A stretch of 64,000 bases of DNA from Lasioglossum baleicum (lineage: Eukaryota > Arthropoda > Insecta > Hymenoptera > Halictidae), in the NCBI RefSeq assembly GCF_051020765.1, contig NW_027469098.1, positions 124,001 to 188,000 of the forward strand. Reading direction: 5' to 3'. Below, one piece after another: positions 17,001 to 31,000 of the stretch. Within the stretch, counting starts at the first letter, position 1; every line of letters begins with the position of its first letter. A program made the position numbers and the translations under genes. The notes under the pieces were generated by a model. The model was not told the DNA's origin and did not search any database. It saw nothing but the letters and a program-made list of their open reading frames with translations.

Positions 17001-18931
17001 TATACGTTATGCGATATGCGTTATGCGTTATGCGTTATGCGTTATGCGTTATGCGTTATGCGTTATGCGTTATGCGTTATGCGTTATGCGTTATGCGTTA
17101 TGCGTTATGCGTTATGCGTTATGCGTTATGCGTTATGCGTTATGCGTTATGCGTTATGCGTTATGCGTTATGCGTTATGCGTTATGCGTTAAGCGTTATG
17201 CGTTAAGCGTTATACGTTATGCGATATGCGTTATGCGTTATGCGTTATGCGTTATGCGTTATGCGTTATGCGTTATGCGTTATGCGTTATGCGTTATGCG
17301 TTATGCGTTATGCGTTATGCGTTATGCGTTATGCGTTATGCGTTATGCGTTATGCGTTATGCGTTATGCGTTATGCGTTATGCGATATGCGTTATTCGTT
17401 ATGCGTTATGCGTTATGCGTTATGCGTTATGCGTTATGCGTTATGCGTTATGCGTTATGCGTTATGCGTTATGCGTTATGCGTTATGCGTTAAGCGTTAT
17501 ACGTTATGCGATATGCGTTATGCGTTATGCGTTATGCGTTATGCGTTATGCGTTATGCGTTATGCGTTATGCGTTATGCGTTATGCGTTATGCGTTATGC
17601 GTTATGCGTTATGCGTTATGCGTTATGCGTTATGCCTTATGCGTTATGCGTTATGCGTTATGCGTTATGCGTTATGCGTTATGCGTTATGCGTTATGCGT
17701 TATGCGTTATGCGTTATGCGTTATGCGTTATGCGTTATGCGTTATGCGTTATGCGTTATGCGTTATGCGTTATGCGTTAAGCGTTATACGTTATGCGATA
17801 TGCGTTATGCGTTATGCGTTATGCGTTATGCGTTATGCGTTATGCGTTATGCGTTATGCGTTATGCGTTATGCGTTATGCGTTATGCGTTATGCGTTATG
17901 CGTTATGCGTTACGCGTTATGCGTTACGCGTTATGCGTTATGCGTTATGCGTTATGCGTTATGCGTTATGCGTTATGCGTTATGCGTTATGCGTTATGCG
18001 TTATGCGTTATGCGTTATGCACCATGCGTTATCCGTTATGCGTTATCCGTTATGCGTTACGCGTTATGCCTTATGCGTTATGCGTTATGCGTTATGCGTT
18101 ATGCGTTATGCACCATGCGTTATCCGTTATGCGTTATCCGTTATGCGTTACGCGTTATGCCTTATGCGTTATGCGTTATGCGTTATGCGTTAAGCGTTAT
18201 ACGTTATGCGATATGCGTTATGCGTTATGCGTTATGCGTTATGCGTTATGCGTTATGCGTTATGCGTTATGCGTTATGCGTTATGCGTTATGCGTTATGC
18301 GTTATGCGTTATGCGTTATGCGTTATGCGTTATGCGTTATGCGTTATGCGTTATGCGTTATGCGTTATGCGTTATGCGTTATGCGTTAAGCGTTATGCGT
18401 TAAGCGTTATACGTTATGCGATATGCGTTATGCGTTATGCGTTATGCGTTATGCGTTATGCGTTATGCGTTATGCGTTATGCGTTATGCGTTATGCGTTA
18501 TGCGTTATGCGTTATGCGTTATGCGTTATGCGTTATGCGTTATGCGTTATGCGTTATGCGTTATGCGTTATGCGTTATGCGATATGCGTTATTCGTTATG
18601 CGTTATGCGTTATGCGTTATGCGTTATGCGTTATGCGTTATGCGTTATGCGTTATGCGTTATGCGTTATGCGTTATGCGTTATGCGTTAAGCGTTATACG
18701 TTATGCGATATGCGTTATGCGTTATGCGTTATGCGTTATGCGTTATGCGTTATGCGTTATGCGTTATGCGTTATGCGTTATGCGTTATGCGTTATGCGTT
18801 ATGCGTTATGCGTTATGCGTTATGCGTTATGCCTTATGCGTTATGCGTTATGCGTTATGCGTTATGCGTTATGCGTTATGCGTTATGCGTTATGCGTTAT
18901 GCACCATGCGTTATGCGTTATGCGTTATGCG
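11100..18931 (+). repeat. Satellite zone with TTATCCG, TTAAGCG and TTACGCG cassettes, lacking the 84-bp cassette
   Basis: Recurring in-register cassettes include TTAAGCG, TTATACG, TTATGCG, ATATGCG; the pair ATATGCG, TTATTCG; and runs of TTACGCG. A 1197-bp (171-unit) duplication is clear: the pattern from 17009 repeats from 18206. Confidence 0.9.
12135..12190 (+). repeat. 56-bp satellite cassette beginning TTATGCA, CCATGCG (first copy)
   Basis: Eight heptamers in register: TTATGCA, CCATGCG, TTATCCG, a plain unit, TTATCCG, a plain unit, TTACGCG, TTATGCC. The cassette often occurs as two copies about 80-90 bp apart and recurs tens of times up to about 63.7 kb, sometimes without the final TTATGCC. 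Confidence 0.9.
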
Positions 18932-19015
18932 TTATGTGTTATGCGTTATGTGTTATGCGTTGTGCTTTACGGGTTATGCGATATGCGTTATGCGTTATGA
19001 CTTTTTCATTGAACG
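18932..19015 (+). repeat. 84-bp diverged satellite cassette (first full copy of 25)
   Basis: Twelve heptamers in register; the distinctive ones are TTATGTG (two), TTGTGCT, TTACGGG, ATATGCG, TTATGAC, TTTTTCA and TTGAACG. The core starting GACTTTTTCA occurs 27 times, at 18999, 21533, 21925, 24438, 24739, 25152, 26244, 26608, 29149, 29429, 29849, 32992, 33272, 33671, 35309, 36408, 38158, 38648, 40419, 41784, 42645, 45472, 51373, 56511, 60263, 61432 and 63406. The copies at 51373 and 63406 lack the left half. Confidence 0.95.
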
Positions 19016-22000
19016 TTATGCGTTATGCGTTATGCGTTATGCGTTATGCGTTATGCGTTATGCGTTATGCGTTATGCGTTATGCGTTATGCGTTATGCGT
19101 TATGCGTTATGCGTTACGCGTTACGCGTTACGCGTTACGCGTTATGCGTTATGCGTTATGCGTTATGCGTTATGCGTTATGCGTTAGGCGTTATGCGTTA
19201 TGCGTTATGCGTTATGCGTTATGCGTTATGCGTTATGCGTTATGCGTTATGCGTTATGCGTTATGCGTTATGCGTTATGCGTTATGCGTTATGCGTTATG
19301 CGTTATGCGTTATGCGTTATGCGTTATGCGTTATGCGTTATGCGTTATGCGTTATGCGTTATGCGTTATGCGTTATGCGTTATGCGTTATGCGTTATGCG
19401 TTATGCGTTATGCGTTATGCGTTATGCGTTATGCGTTATGCGTTATGCGTTATGCGTTATGCGTTATGCGTTATGCGATATGCGTTATTCGTTATGCGTT
19501 ATGCGTTATGCGTTATGCGTTATGCGTTATGCGTTATGCGTTATGCGTTATGCGTTATGCGTTATGCGTTATGCGTTATGCGTTAAGCGTTATACGTTAT
19601 GCGATATGCGTTATGCGTTATGCGTTATGCGTTATGCGTTATGCGTTATGCGTTATGCGTTATGCGTTATGCGTTATGCGTTATGCGTTATGCGTTATGC
19701 GTTATGCGTTATGCGTTATGCGTCATGCGTTATGCGTTATGCGTTCTGCGTTATGCGTCATGCGTTATGCGTTATGCGTTATGCGTTATGCGTTATGCGT
19801 TATGCGTTATGCGTTATGCGTTATGCGTTATGCGTTATGCGTTATGCGTTATGCGTTATGCGTTATGCGTTATGCGTTATGCGTTATGCGTTATGCGTTA
19901 TGCGTTATGCGTTATGCGTTATGCGTTATGCGTTATGCGTTATGCGTTATGCGTTATGCGTTATGCGTTATGCGTTATGCGTTATGCGTTATGCGTTATG
20001 CGTTATGCGTTATGCGTTATGCGTTATGCGTTATGCGTTATGCGTTATGCGTTATGCGTTATGCGTTATGCGTTATGCGTTATGCGTTATGCGTTATGCG
20101 TTATGCGTTATGCGTTATGCGTTATGCGTTATGCGTTATGCGTTATGCGTTATGCGTTATGCGTTATGCGTTATGCGTTATGCGTTATGCGTTATGCGTT
20201 ATGCGTTATGCGTTATGCGTTATGCGTTATGCGTTATGCGTTATGCGTTATGCGTTATGCGTTATGCGTTATGCGTTATGCGTCATGCGTTATCCGTTAT
20301 GCGTTATGCGTTATGCGTTATGCGTTATGCGTTATGCGTTATGCGTTATGCGTTAGGCGTTATGCGTTACGCGTTACGCGTTACGCGTTATGCGTTATGC
20401 GTCATGCGTTATGCGTTATGCGTTATGCGTTATGCGTTATGCGTTATGCGTTATGCGTTATGCGTTATGCGTTATGCGTTATGCGTTATGCGTTATGCGT
20501 TATGCGTTATGCGTTATGCGTTATGCGTTATGCGTTAGGCGTTATGCGTTATGCGTTATGCGTTATGCGTTATGCGTTATGCGTTATGCGTTATGCGTTA
20601 TGCGTTATGCGTTATGCGTTATGCGTTATGCGTTATGCACCATGCGTTATCCGTTATGCGTTATCCGTTATGCGTTACGCGTTATGCGTTATGCGTTATG
20701 CGTTATGCGTTATGCGTTATGCGTTATGCGTTATGCGTTATGCGTTATGCGTTATGCGTTATGCGTTATGCGTTATGCGTTATGCGTTATGCCTTATGCG
20801 TTATGCGTTATGCGTTATGCGTTATGCGTTATGCGTTATGCCTTATGCGTTATGCGTTATGCGTTATGCGTTATGCGTTATGCGTTATGCGTTATGCGTT
20901 ATGCGTTATGCGTTATGCGTTATGCGTTATGCGTTATGCGTTATGCGTTATGCGTTATGCGTTATGCGTTATGCGTTATGCGTTATGCGTTATGCGTTAT
21001 GCGTTATGCGTTATGCGTTATGCGTTATGCGTTATGCGTTATGCGTTATGCGTTATGCGTTATGCGTTATGCGTTAAGCGTTATACGTTATGCGATATGC
21101 GTTATGCGTTATGCGTTATGCGTTAAGCGTTATGCGTTATGCGTTATGCGTTAGGCGTTATGCGTTACGCGTTACGCGTTACGCGTTATGCGTTATGCGT
21201 TATGCGTTATGCGTTATGCGTTATGCGTTATGCGTTATGCGTTATGCGTTATGCGTTATGCGTTATGCGTTATGCGTTATGCGTTATGCGTTATGCGTTA
21301 TGCGTTATGCGTTATGCGTTATGCGTTATGCGTTATGCGTTATGCGTTATGCGTTATGCGTTATGCCTTATGCGTTATGCGTTATGCGTTATGCGTTATG
21401 CGTTATGCGTTATGCGTTATGCGTTATGCGTTATGCACCATGCGTTATGCGTTATGCGTTATGCGTTATGTGTTATGCGTTATGTGTTATGCGTTGTGCT
21501 TTACGGGTTATGCGATATGCGTTATGCGTTATGACTTTTTCATTGAACGTTATGCGTTACGCGTTACGCGTTATGCGTTATGCGTTATGCGTTATGCGTT
21601 ATGCGTTATGCGTTATGCGTTATGCGTTATGCGTTATGCGTTATGCGTTATGCGTTATGCGTTATGCGTTATGCGTTATGCGTTATGCGTTATGCGTTAT
21701 GCGTTATGCGTTATGCGTTATGCGTTATGCGTTATGCGTTACGCGTTATGCGTTATGCGTTATGCCTTAAGCGTTATGCGTTATGCGTTATGCGTTATGC
21801 GTTATGCGTTATGCGTTATGCGTTATGCACCATGCGTTATGCGTTATGCGTTATGCGTTATGTGTTATGCGTTATGTGTTATGCGTTGTGCTTTACGGGT
21901 TATGCGATATGCGTTATGCGTTATGACTTTTTCATTGAACGTTATGCGTTATGCGTTATGCGTTATGCGTTATGCGTTATGCGTTATGCGTTATGCGTTA

Positions 22001-25000
22001 TGCGTTATGCGTTATGCGTTATGCGTTATGCGTTACGCGTTACGCGTTATGCGTTATGCGTTATGCGTTATGCGTTATGCGTTATGCGTTATGCGTTAGG
22101 CGTTATGCGTTATGCGTTATGCGTTATGCGTTATGCGTTATGCGTTATGCGTTATGCGTTATGCGTTATGCGTTATGCGTTATGCGTTATGCGTTATGCG
22201 TTATGCGTTATGCGTTATGCGTTATGCGTTATGCGTTATGCGTTATGCGTTAAGCGTTATGCGTTAAGCGTTATACGTTATGCGATATGCGTTATGCGTT
22301 ATGCGTTATGCGTTATGCGTTATGCGTTATGCGTTATGCGTTATGCGTTATGCGTTATGCGTTATGCGTTATGCGTTATGCGTTACGCGTTATGCGTTAC
22401 GCGTTATGCGTTACGCGTTATGCGTTATGCGTTATGCGTTATGCGTTATGCGTTATGCGTTATGCGTTATGCATTATGCGTTATGCGTTATGCGTTATGC
22501 GTTATGCACCATGCGTTATCCGTTATGCGTTATCCGTTATGCGTTACGCGTTATGCCTTATGCGTTATGCGTTATGCGTTATGCGTTATGCGTTATGCAC
22601 CATGCGTTATCCGTTATGCGTTATCCGTTATGCGTTACGCGTTATGCCTTATGCGTTATGCGTTATGCGTTATGCGTTATGCGTTAAGCGTTATACGTTA
22701 TGCGATATGCGTTATGCGTTATGCGTTATGCGTTATGCGTTATGCGTTATGCGTTATGCGTTATGCGTTATGCGTTATGCGTTATGCGTTATGCGTTATG
22801 CGTTATGCGTTATGCGTTATGCGTTATGCGTTATGCGTTATGCGTTATGCGTTATGCGTTATGCGTTATGCGTTATGCGTTATGCGTTATGCGTTAAGCG
22901 TTATACGTTATGCGATATGCGTTATGCGTTATGCGTTATGCGTTATGCGTTATGCGTTATGCGTTATGCGTTATGCGTTATGCGTTATGCGTTATGCGTT
23001 ATGCGTTATGCGTTATGCGTTATGCGTTATGCGTTATGCGTTATGCGTTATGCGTTATGCGTTATGCGTTATGCGTTATGCGTTATGCGTTATGCGTTAT
23101 GCGTTATGCGTTATGCGTTATGCGTTATGCGTTATGCGTTATGCGTTATGCGTCATGCGTTATCCGTTATGCGTTATGCGTTATGCGTTATGCGTTATGC
23201 GTTATGCGTTATGCGTTATGCGTTAGGCGTTATGCGTTACGCGTTACGCGTTACGCGTTATGCGTTATGCGTCATGCGTTATGCGTTATGCGTTATGCGT
23301 TATGCGTTATGCGTTATGCGTTATGCGTTATGCGTTATGCGTTATGCGTTATGCGTTATGCGTTATGCGTTATGCGTTATGCGTTATGCGTTATGCGTTA
23401 TGCGTTAGGCGTTATGCGTTATGCGTTATGCGTTATGCGTTATGCGTTATGCGTTATGCGTTATGCGTTATGCGTTATGCGTTATGCGTTATGCGTTATG
23501 CGTTATGCACCATGCGTTATCCGTTATGCGTTATCCGTTATGCGTTACGCGTTATGCGTTATGCGTTATGCGTTATGCGTTATGCGTTATGCGTTATGCG
23601 TTATGCGTTATGCGTTATGCGTTATGCGTTATGCGTTATGCGTTATGCGTTATGCCTTATGCGTTATGCGTTATGCGTTATGCGTTATGCGTTATGCGTT
23701 ATGCCTTATGCGTTATGCGTTATGCGTTATGCGTTATGCGTTATGCGTTATGCGTTATGCGTTATGCGTTATGCGTTATGCGTTATGCGTTATGCGTTAT
23801 GCGTTATGCGTTATGCGTTATGCGTTATGCGTTATGCGTTATGCGTTATGCGTTATGCGTTATGCGTTATGCGTTATGCGTTATGCGTTATGCGTTATGC
23901 GTTATGCGTTATGCGTTATGCGTTATGCGTTATGCGTTATGCGTTAAGCGTTATACGTTATGCGATATGCGTTATGCGTTATGCGTTATGCGTTAAGCGT
24001 TATGCGTTATGCGTTATGCGTTAGGCGTTATGCGTTACGCGTTACGCGTTACGCGTTATGCGTTATGCGTTATGCGTTATGCGTTATGCGTTATGCGTTA
24101 TGCGTTATGCGTTATGCGTTATGCGTTATGCGTTATGCGTTATGCGTTATGCGTTATGCGTTATGCGTTATGCGTTATGCGTTATGCGTTATGCGTTATG
24201 CGTTATGCGTTATGCGTTATGCGTTATGCGTTAAGCGTTATGCGTTATGCGTTATGCGTTATGCGTTATGCCTTATGCGTTATGCGTTATGCGTTATGCG
24301 TTATGCGTTATGCGTTATGCGTTATGCGTTATGCGTTATGCACCATGCGTTATGCGTTATGCGTTATGCGTTATGTGTTATGCGTTATGTGTTATGCGTT
24401 GTGCTTTACGGGTTATGCGATATGCGTTATGCGTTATGACTTTTTCATTGAACGTTATGCGTTACGCGTTACGCGTTATGCGTTATGCGTTATGCGTTAT
24501 GCGTTATGCGTTATGCGTTATGCGTTATGCGTTATGCGTTATGCGTTATGCGTTATGCGTTATGCGTTATGCGTTATGCGTTATGCGTTATGCGTTATGC
24601 GTTATGCGTTATGCGTTATGCGTTATGCGTTATGCGTTATGCACCATGCGTTATGCGTTATGCGTTATGCGTTATGTGTTATGCGTTATGTGTTATGCGT
24701 TGTGCTTTACGGGTTATGCGATATGCGTTATGCGTTATGACTTTTTCATTGAACGTTATGCGTTACGCGTTACGCGTTATGCGTTATGCGTTATGCGTTA
24801 TGCGTTATGCGTTATGCGTTATGCGTTATGCGTTATGCGTTATGCGTTATGCGTTATGCGTTATGCGTTATGCGTTATGCGTTATGCGTTATGCGTTATG
24901 CGTTATGCGTTATGCGTTATGCGTTATGCGTTATGCGTTATGCGTTATGCGTTATGCGTTATGCGTTATGCGTTATGCGTTATGCCTTATGCGTTATGCG

Positions 25001-28000
25001 TTATGCGTTATGCGTTATGCGTTATGCGTTATGCGTTATGCGTTATGCACCATGCGTTATGCGTTATGCGTTATGCGTTATGTGTTATGCGTTATGCGTT
25101 ATGTGTTATGCGTTGTGCTTTACGGGTTATGCGATATGCGTTATGCGTTATGACTTTTTCATTGAACGTTATGCGTTATGCGTTATGCGTTATGCGTTAT
25201 GCGTTATGCGTTATGCGTTATGCGTTATGCGTTATGCGTTATGCGTTATGCGTTATGCGTTATGCGTTATGCGTTACGCGTTACGCGTTATGCGTTATGC
25301 GTTATGCGTTATGCGTTATGCGTTATGCGTTATGCGTTAGGCGTTATGCGTTATGCGTTATGCGTTATGCGTTATGCGTTATGCGTTATGCGTTATGCGT
25401 TATGCGTTATGCGTTATGCGTTATGCGTTATGCGTTATGCGTTATGCGTTATGCGTTATGCGTTATGCGTTATGCGTTATGCGTTAAGCGTTATGCGTTA
25501 AGCGTTATACGTTATGCGATATGCGTTATGCGTTATGCGTTATGCGTTATGCGTTATGCGTTATGCGTTATGCGTTATGCGTTATGCGTTATGCGTTATG
25601 CGTTATGCGTTATGCGTTACGCGTTATGCGTTACGCGTTATGCGTTACGCGTTATGCGTTATGCGTTATGCGTTATGCGTTATGCGTTATGCGTTATGCG
25701 TTATGCATTATGCGTTATGCGTTATGCGTTATGCGTTATGCACCATGCGTTATCCGTTATGCGTTATCCGTTATGCGTTACGCGTTATGCCTTATGCGTT
25801 ATGCGTTATGCGTTATGCGTTATGCGTTATGCACCATGCGTTATCCGTTATGCGTTATCCGTTATGCGTTACGCGTTATGCCTTATGCGTTATGCGTTAT
25901 GCGTTATGCGTTATGCGTTAAGCGTTATACGTTATGCGATATGCGTTATGCGTTATGCGTTATGCGTTATGCGTTATGCGTTATGCGTTATGCGTTATGC
26001 GTTATGCGTTATGCGTTATGCGTTATGCGTTATGCGTTATGCGTTATGCGTTATGCGTTATGCGTTATGCGTTATGCGTTATGCGTTATGCGTTATGCGT
26101 TATGCGTTATGCGTTATGCGTTAAGCGTTATACGTTATGCGATATGCGTTATGCGTTATGCGTTATGCGTTATGCGTTATGTGTTATGCGTTATGTGTTA
26201 TGCGTTGTGCTTTACGGGTTATGCGATATGCGTTATGCGTTATGACTTTTTCATTGAACGTTATGCGTTACGCGTTACGCGTTATGCGTTATGCGTTATG
26301 CGTTATGCGTTATGCGTTATGCGTTATGCGTTATGCGTTATGCGTTATGCGTTATGCGTTATGCGTTATGCGTTATGCGTTATGCGTTATGCGTTATGCG
26401 TTATGCGTTATGCGTTATGCGTTATGCGTTATGCGTTATGCGTTATGCCTTATGCGTTATGCGTTATGCGTTATGCGTTATGCGTTATGCGTTATGCGTT
26501 ATGCGTTATGCACCATGCGTTATGCGTTATGCGTTATGCGTTATGTGTTATGCGTTATGTGTTATGCGTTGTGCTTTACGGGTTATGCGATATGCGTTAT
26601 GCGTTATGACTTTTTCATTGAACGTTATGCGTTATGCGTTATGCGTTATGCGTTATGCGTTATGCGTTATGCGTTATGCGTTATGCGTTATGCGTTATGC
26701 GTTATGCGTTATGCGTTATGCGTTACGCGTTACGCGTTATGCGTTATGCGTTATGCGTTATGCGTTATGCGTTATGCGTTATGCGTTAGGCGTTATGCGT
26801 TATGCGTTATGCGTTATGCGTTATGCGTTATGCGTTATGCGTTATGCGTTATGCGTTATGCGTTATGCGTTATGCGTTATGCGTTATGCGTTATGCGTTA
26901 TGCGTTATGCGTTATGCGTTATGCGTTATGCGTTATGCGTTAAGCGTTATGCGTTAAGCGTTATACGTTATGCGATATGCGTTATGCGTTATGCGTTATG
27001 CGTTATGCGTTATGCGTTATGCGTTATGCGTTATGCGTTATGCGTTATGCGTTATGCGTTATGCGTTATGCGTTACGCGTTATGCGTTACGCGTTATGCG
27101 TTACGCGTTATGCGTTATGCGTTATGCGTTATGCGTTATGCGTTATGCGTTATGCGTTATGCATTATGCGTTATGCGTTATGCGTTATGCGTTATGCACC
27201 ATGCGTTATCCGTTATGCGTTATCCGTTATGCGTTACGCGTTATGCCTTATGCGTTATGCGTTATGCGTTATGCGTTATGCGTTATGCACCATGCGTTAT
27301 CCGTTATGCGTTATCCGTTATGCGTTACGCGTTATGCCTTATGCGTTATGCGTTATGCGTTATGCGTTATGCGTTAAGCGTTATACGTTATGCGATATGC
27401 GTTATGCGTTATGCGTTATGCGTTATGCGTTATGCGTTATGCGTTATGCGTTATGCGTTATGCGTTATGCGTTATGCGTTATGCGTTATGCGTTATGCGT
27501 TATGCGTTATGCGTTATGCGTTATGCGTTATGCGTTATGCGTTATGCGTTATGCGTTATGCGTTATGCGTTATGCGTTATGCGTTATGCGTTAAGCGTTA
27601 TACGTTATGCGATATGCGTTATGCGTTATGCGTTATGCGTTATGCGTTATGCGTTATGCGTTATGCGTTATGCGTTATGCGTTATGCGTTATGCGTTATG
27701 CGTTATGCGTTATGCGTTATGCGTTATGCGTTATGCGTTATGCGTTATGCGTTATGCGTTATGCGTTATGCGTTATGCGTTATGCGTTATGCGTTATGCG
27801 TTATGCGTTATGCGTTATGCGTTATGCGTTATGCGTTATGCGTTATGCGTCATGCGTTATCCGTTATGCGTTATGCGTTATGCGTTATGCGTTATGCGTT
27901 ATGCGTTATGCGTTATGCGTTAGGCGTTATGCGTTACGCGTTACGCGTTACGCGTTATGCGTTATGCGTCATGCGTTATGCGTTATGCGTTATGCGTTAT

Positions 28001-31000
28001 GCGTTATGCGTTATGCGTTATGCGTTATGCGTTATGCGTTATGCGTTATGCGTTATGCGTTATGCGTTATGCGTTATGCGTTATGCGTTATGCGTTATGC
28101 GTTAGGCGTTATGCGTTATGCGTTATGCGTTATGCGTTATGCGTTATGCGTTATGCGTTATGCGTTATGCGTTATGCGTTATGCGTTATGCGTTATGCGT
28201 TATGCGTTATGCACCATGCGTTATCCGTTATGCGTTATCCGTTATGCGTTACGCGTTATGCGTTATGCGTTATGCGTTATGCGTTATGCGTTATGCGTTA
28301 TGCGTTATGCGTTATGCGTTATGCGTTATGCGTTATGCGTTATGCGTTATGCGTTATGCCTTATGCGTTATGCGTTATGCGTTATGCGTTATGCGTTATG
28401 CGTTATGCCTTATGCGTTATGCGTTATGCGTTATGCGTTATGCGTTATGCGTTATGCGTTATGCGTTATGCGTTATGCGTTATGCGTTATGCGTTATGCG
28501 TTATGCGTTATGCGTTATGCGTTATGCGTTATGCGTTATGCGTTATGCGTTATGCGTTATGCGTTATGCGTTATGCGTTATGCGTTATGCGTTATGCGTT
28601 ATGCGTTATGCGTTATGCGTTATGCGTTATGCGTTATGCGTTATGCGTTATGCGTTATGCGTTAAGCGTTATACGTTATGCGATATGCGTTATGCGTTAT
28701 GCGTTATGCGTTAAGCGTTATGCGTTATGCGTTATGCGTTAGGCGTTATGCGTTACGCGTTACGCGTTACGCGTTATGCGTTATGCGTTATGCGTTATGC
28801 GTTATGCGTTATGCGTTATGCGTTATGCGTTATGCGTTATGCGTTATGCGTTATGCGTTATGCGTTATGCGTTATGCGTTATGCGTTATGCGTTATGCGT
28901 TATGCGTTATGCGTTATGCGTTATGCGTTATGCGTTATGCGTTATGCGTTATGCGTTATGCGTTATGCGTTATGCGTTATGCCTTATGCGTTATGCGTTA
29001 TGCGTTATGCGTTATGCGTTATGCGTTATGCGTTATGCGTTATGCGTTATGCACCATGCGTTATGCGTTATGCGTTATGCGTTATGTGTTATGCGTTATG
29101 TGTTATGCGTTGTGCTTTACGGGTTATGCGATATGCGTTATGCGTTATGACTTTTTCATTGAACGTTATGCGTTACGCGTTACGCGTTATGCGTTATGCG
29201 TTATGCGTTATGCGTTATGCGTTATGCGTTATGCGTTATGCGTTATGCGTTATGCGTTATGCGTTATGCGTTATGCGTTATGCGTTATGCGTTATGCGTT
29301 ATGCGTTATGCGTTATGCGTTATGCGTTATGCACCATGCGTTATGCGTTATGCGTTATGCGTTATGTGTTATGCGTTATGTGTTATGCGTTGTGCTTTAC
29401 GGGTTATGCGATATGCGTTATGCGTTATGACTTTTTCATTGAACGTTATGCGTTACGCGTTACGCGTTATGCGTTATGCGTTATGCGTTATGCGTTATGC
29501 GTTATGCGTTATGCGTTATGCGTTATGCGTTATGCGTTATGCGTTATGCGTTATGCGTTATGCGTTATGCGTTATGCGTTATGCGTTATGCGTTATGCGT
29601 TATGCGTTATGCGTTATGCGTTATGCGTTATGCGTTATGCGTTATGCGTTATGCGTTATGCGTTATGCGTTATGCGTTATGCCTTATGCGTTATGCGTTA
29701 TGCGTTATGCGTTATGCGTTATGCGTTATGCGTTATGCGTTATGCACCATGCGTTATGCGTTATGCGTTATGCGTTATGTGTTATGCGTTATGCGTTATG
29801 TGTTATGCGTTGTGCTTTACGGGTTATGCGATATGCGTTATGCGTTATGACTTTTTCATTGAACGTTATGCGTTATGCGTTATGCGTTATGCGTTATGCG
29901 TTATGCGTTATGCGTTATGCGTTATGCGTTATGCGTTATGCGTTATGCGTTATGCGTTATGCGTTACGCGTTACGCGTTATGCGTTATGCGTTATGCGTT
30001 ATGCGTTATGCGTTATGCGTTATGCGTTAGGCGTTATGCGTTATGCGTTATGCGTTATGCGTTATGCGTTATGCGTTATGCGTTATGCGTTATGCGTTAT
30101 GCGTTATGCGTTATGCGTTATGCGTTATGCGTTATGCGTTATGCGTTATGCGTTATGCGTTATGCGTTATGCGTTATGCGTTAAGCGTTATGCGTTAAGC
30201 GTTATACGTTATGCGATATGCGTTATGCGTTATGCGTTATGCGTTATGCGTTATGCGTTATGCGTTATGCGTTATGCGTTATGCGTTATGCGTTATGCGT
30301 TATGCGTTATGCGTTACGCGTTATGCGTTACGCGTTATGCGTTACGCGTTATGCGTTATGCGTTATGCGTTATGCGTTATGCGTTATGCGTTATGCGTTA
30401 TGCATTATGCGTTATGCGTTATGCGTTATGCGTTATGCACCATGCGTTATCCGTTATGCGTTATCCGTTATGCGTTACGCGTTATGCCTTATGCGTTATG
30501 CGTTATGCGTTATGCGTTATGCGTTATGCACCATGCGTTATCCGTTATGCGTTATCCGTTATGCGTTACGCGTTATGCCTTATGCGTTATGCGTTATGCG
30601 TTATGCGTTATGCGTTAAGCGTTATACGTTATGCGATATGCGTTATGCGTTATGCGTTATGCGTTATGCGTTATGCGTTATGCGTTATGCGTTATGCGTT
30701 ATGCGTTATGCGTTATGCGTTATGCGTTATGCGTTATGCGTTATGCGTTATGCGTTATGCGTTATGCGTTATGCGTTATGCGTTATGCGTTATGCGTTAT
30801 GCGTTATGCGTTATGCGTTATGCGTTATGCGTTAAGCGTTATACGTTATGCGATATGCGTTATGCGTTATGCGTTATGCGTTATGCGTTATGCGTTATGC
30901 GTTATGCGTTATGCGTTATGCGTTATGCGTTATGCGTTATGCGTTATGCGTTATGCGTTATGCGTTATGCGTTATGCGTTATGCGTTATGCGTTATGCGT

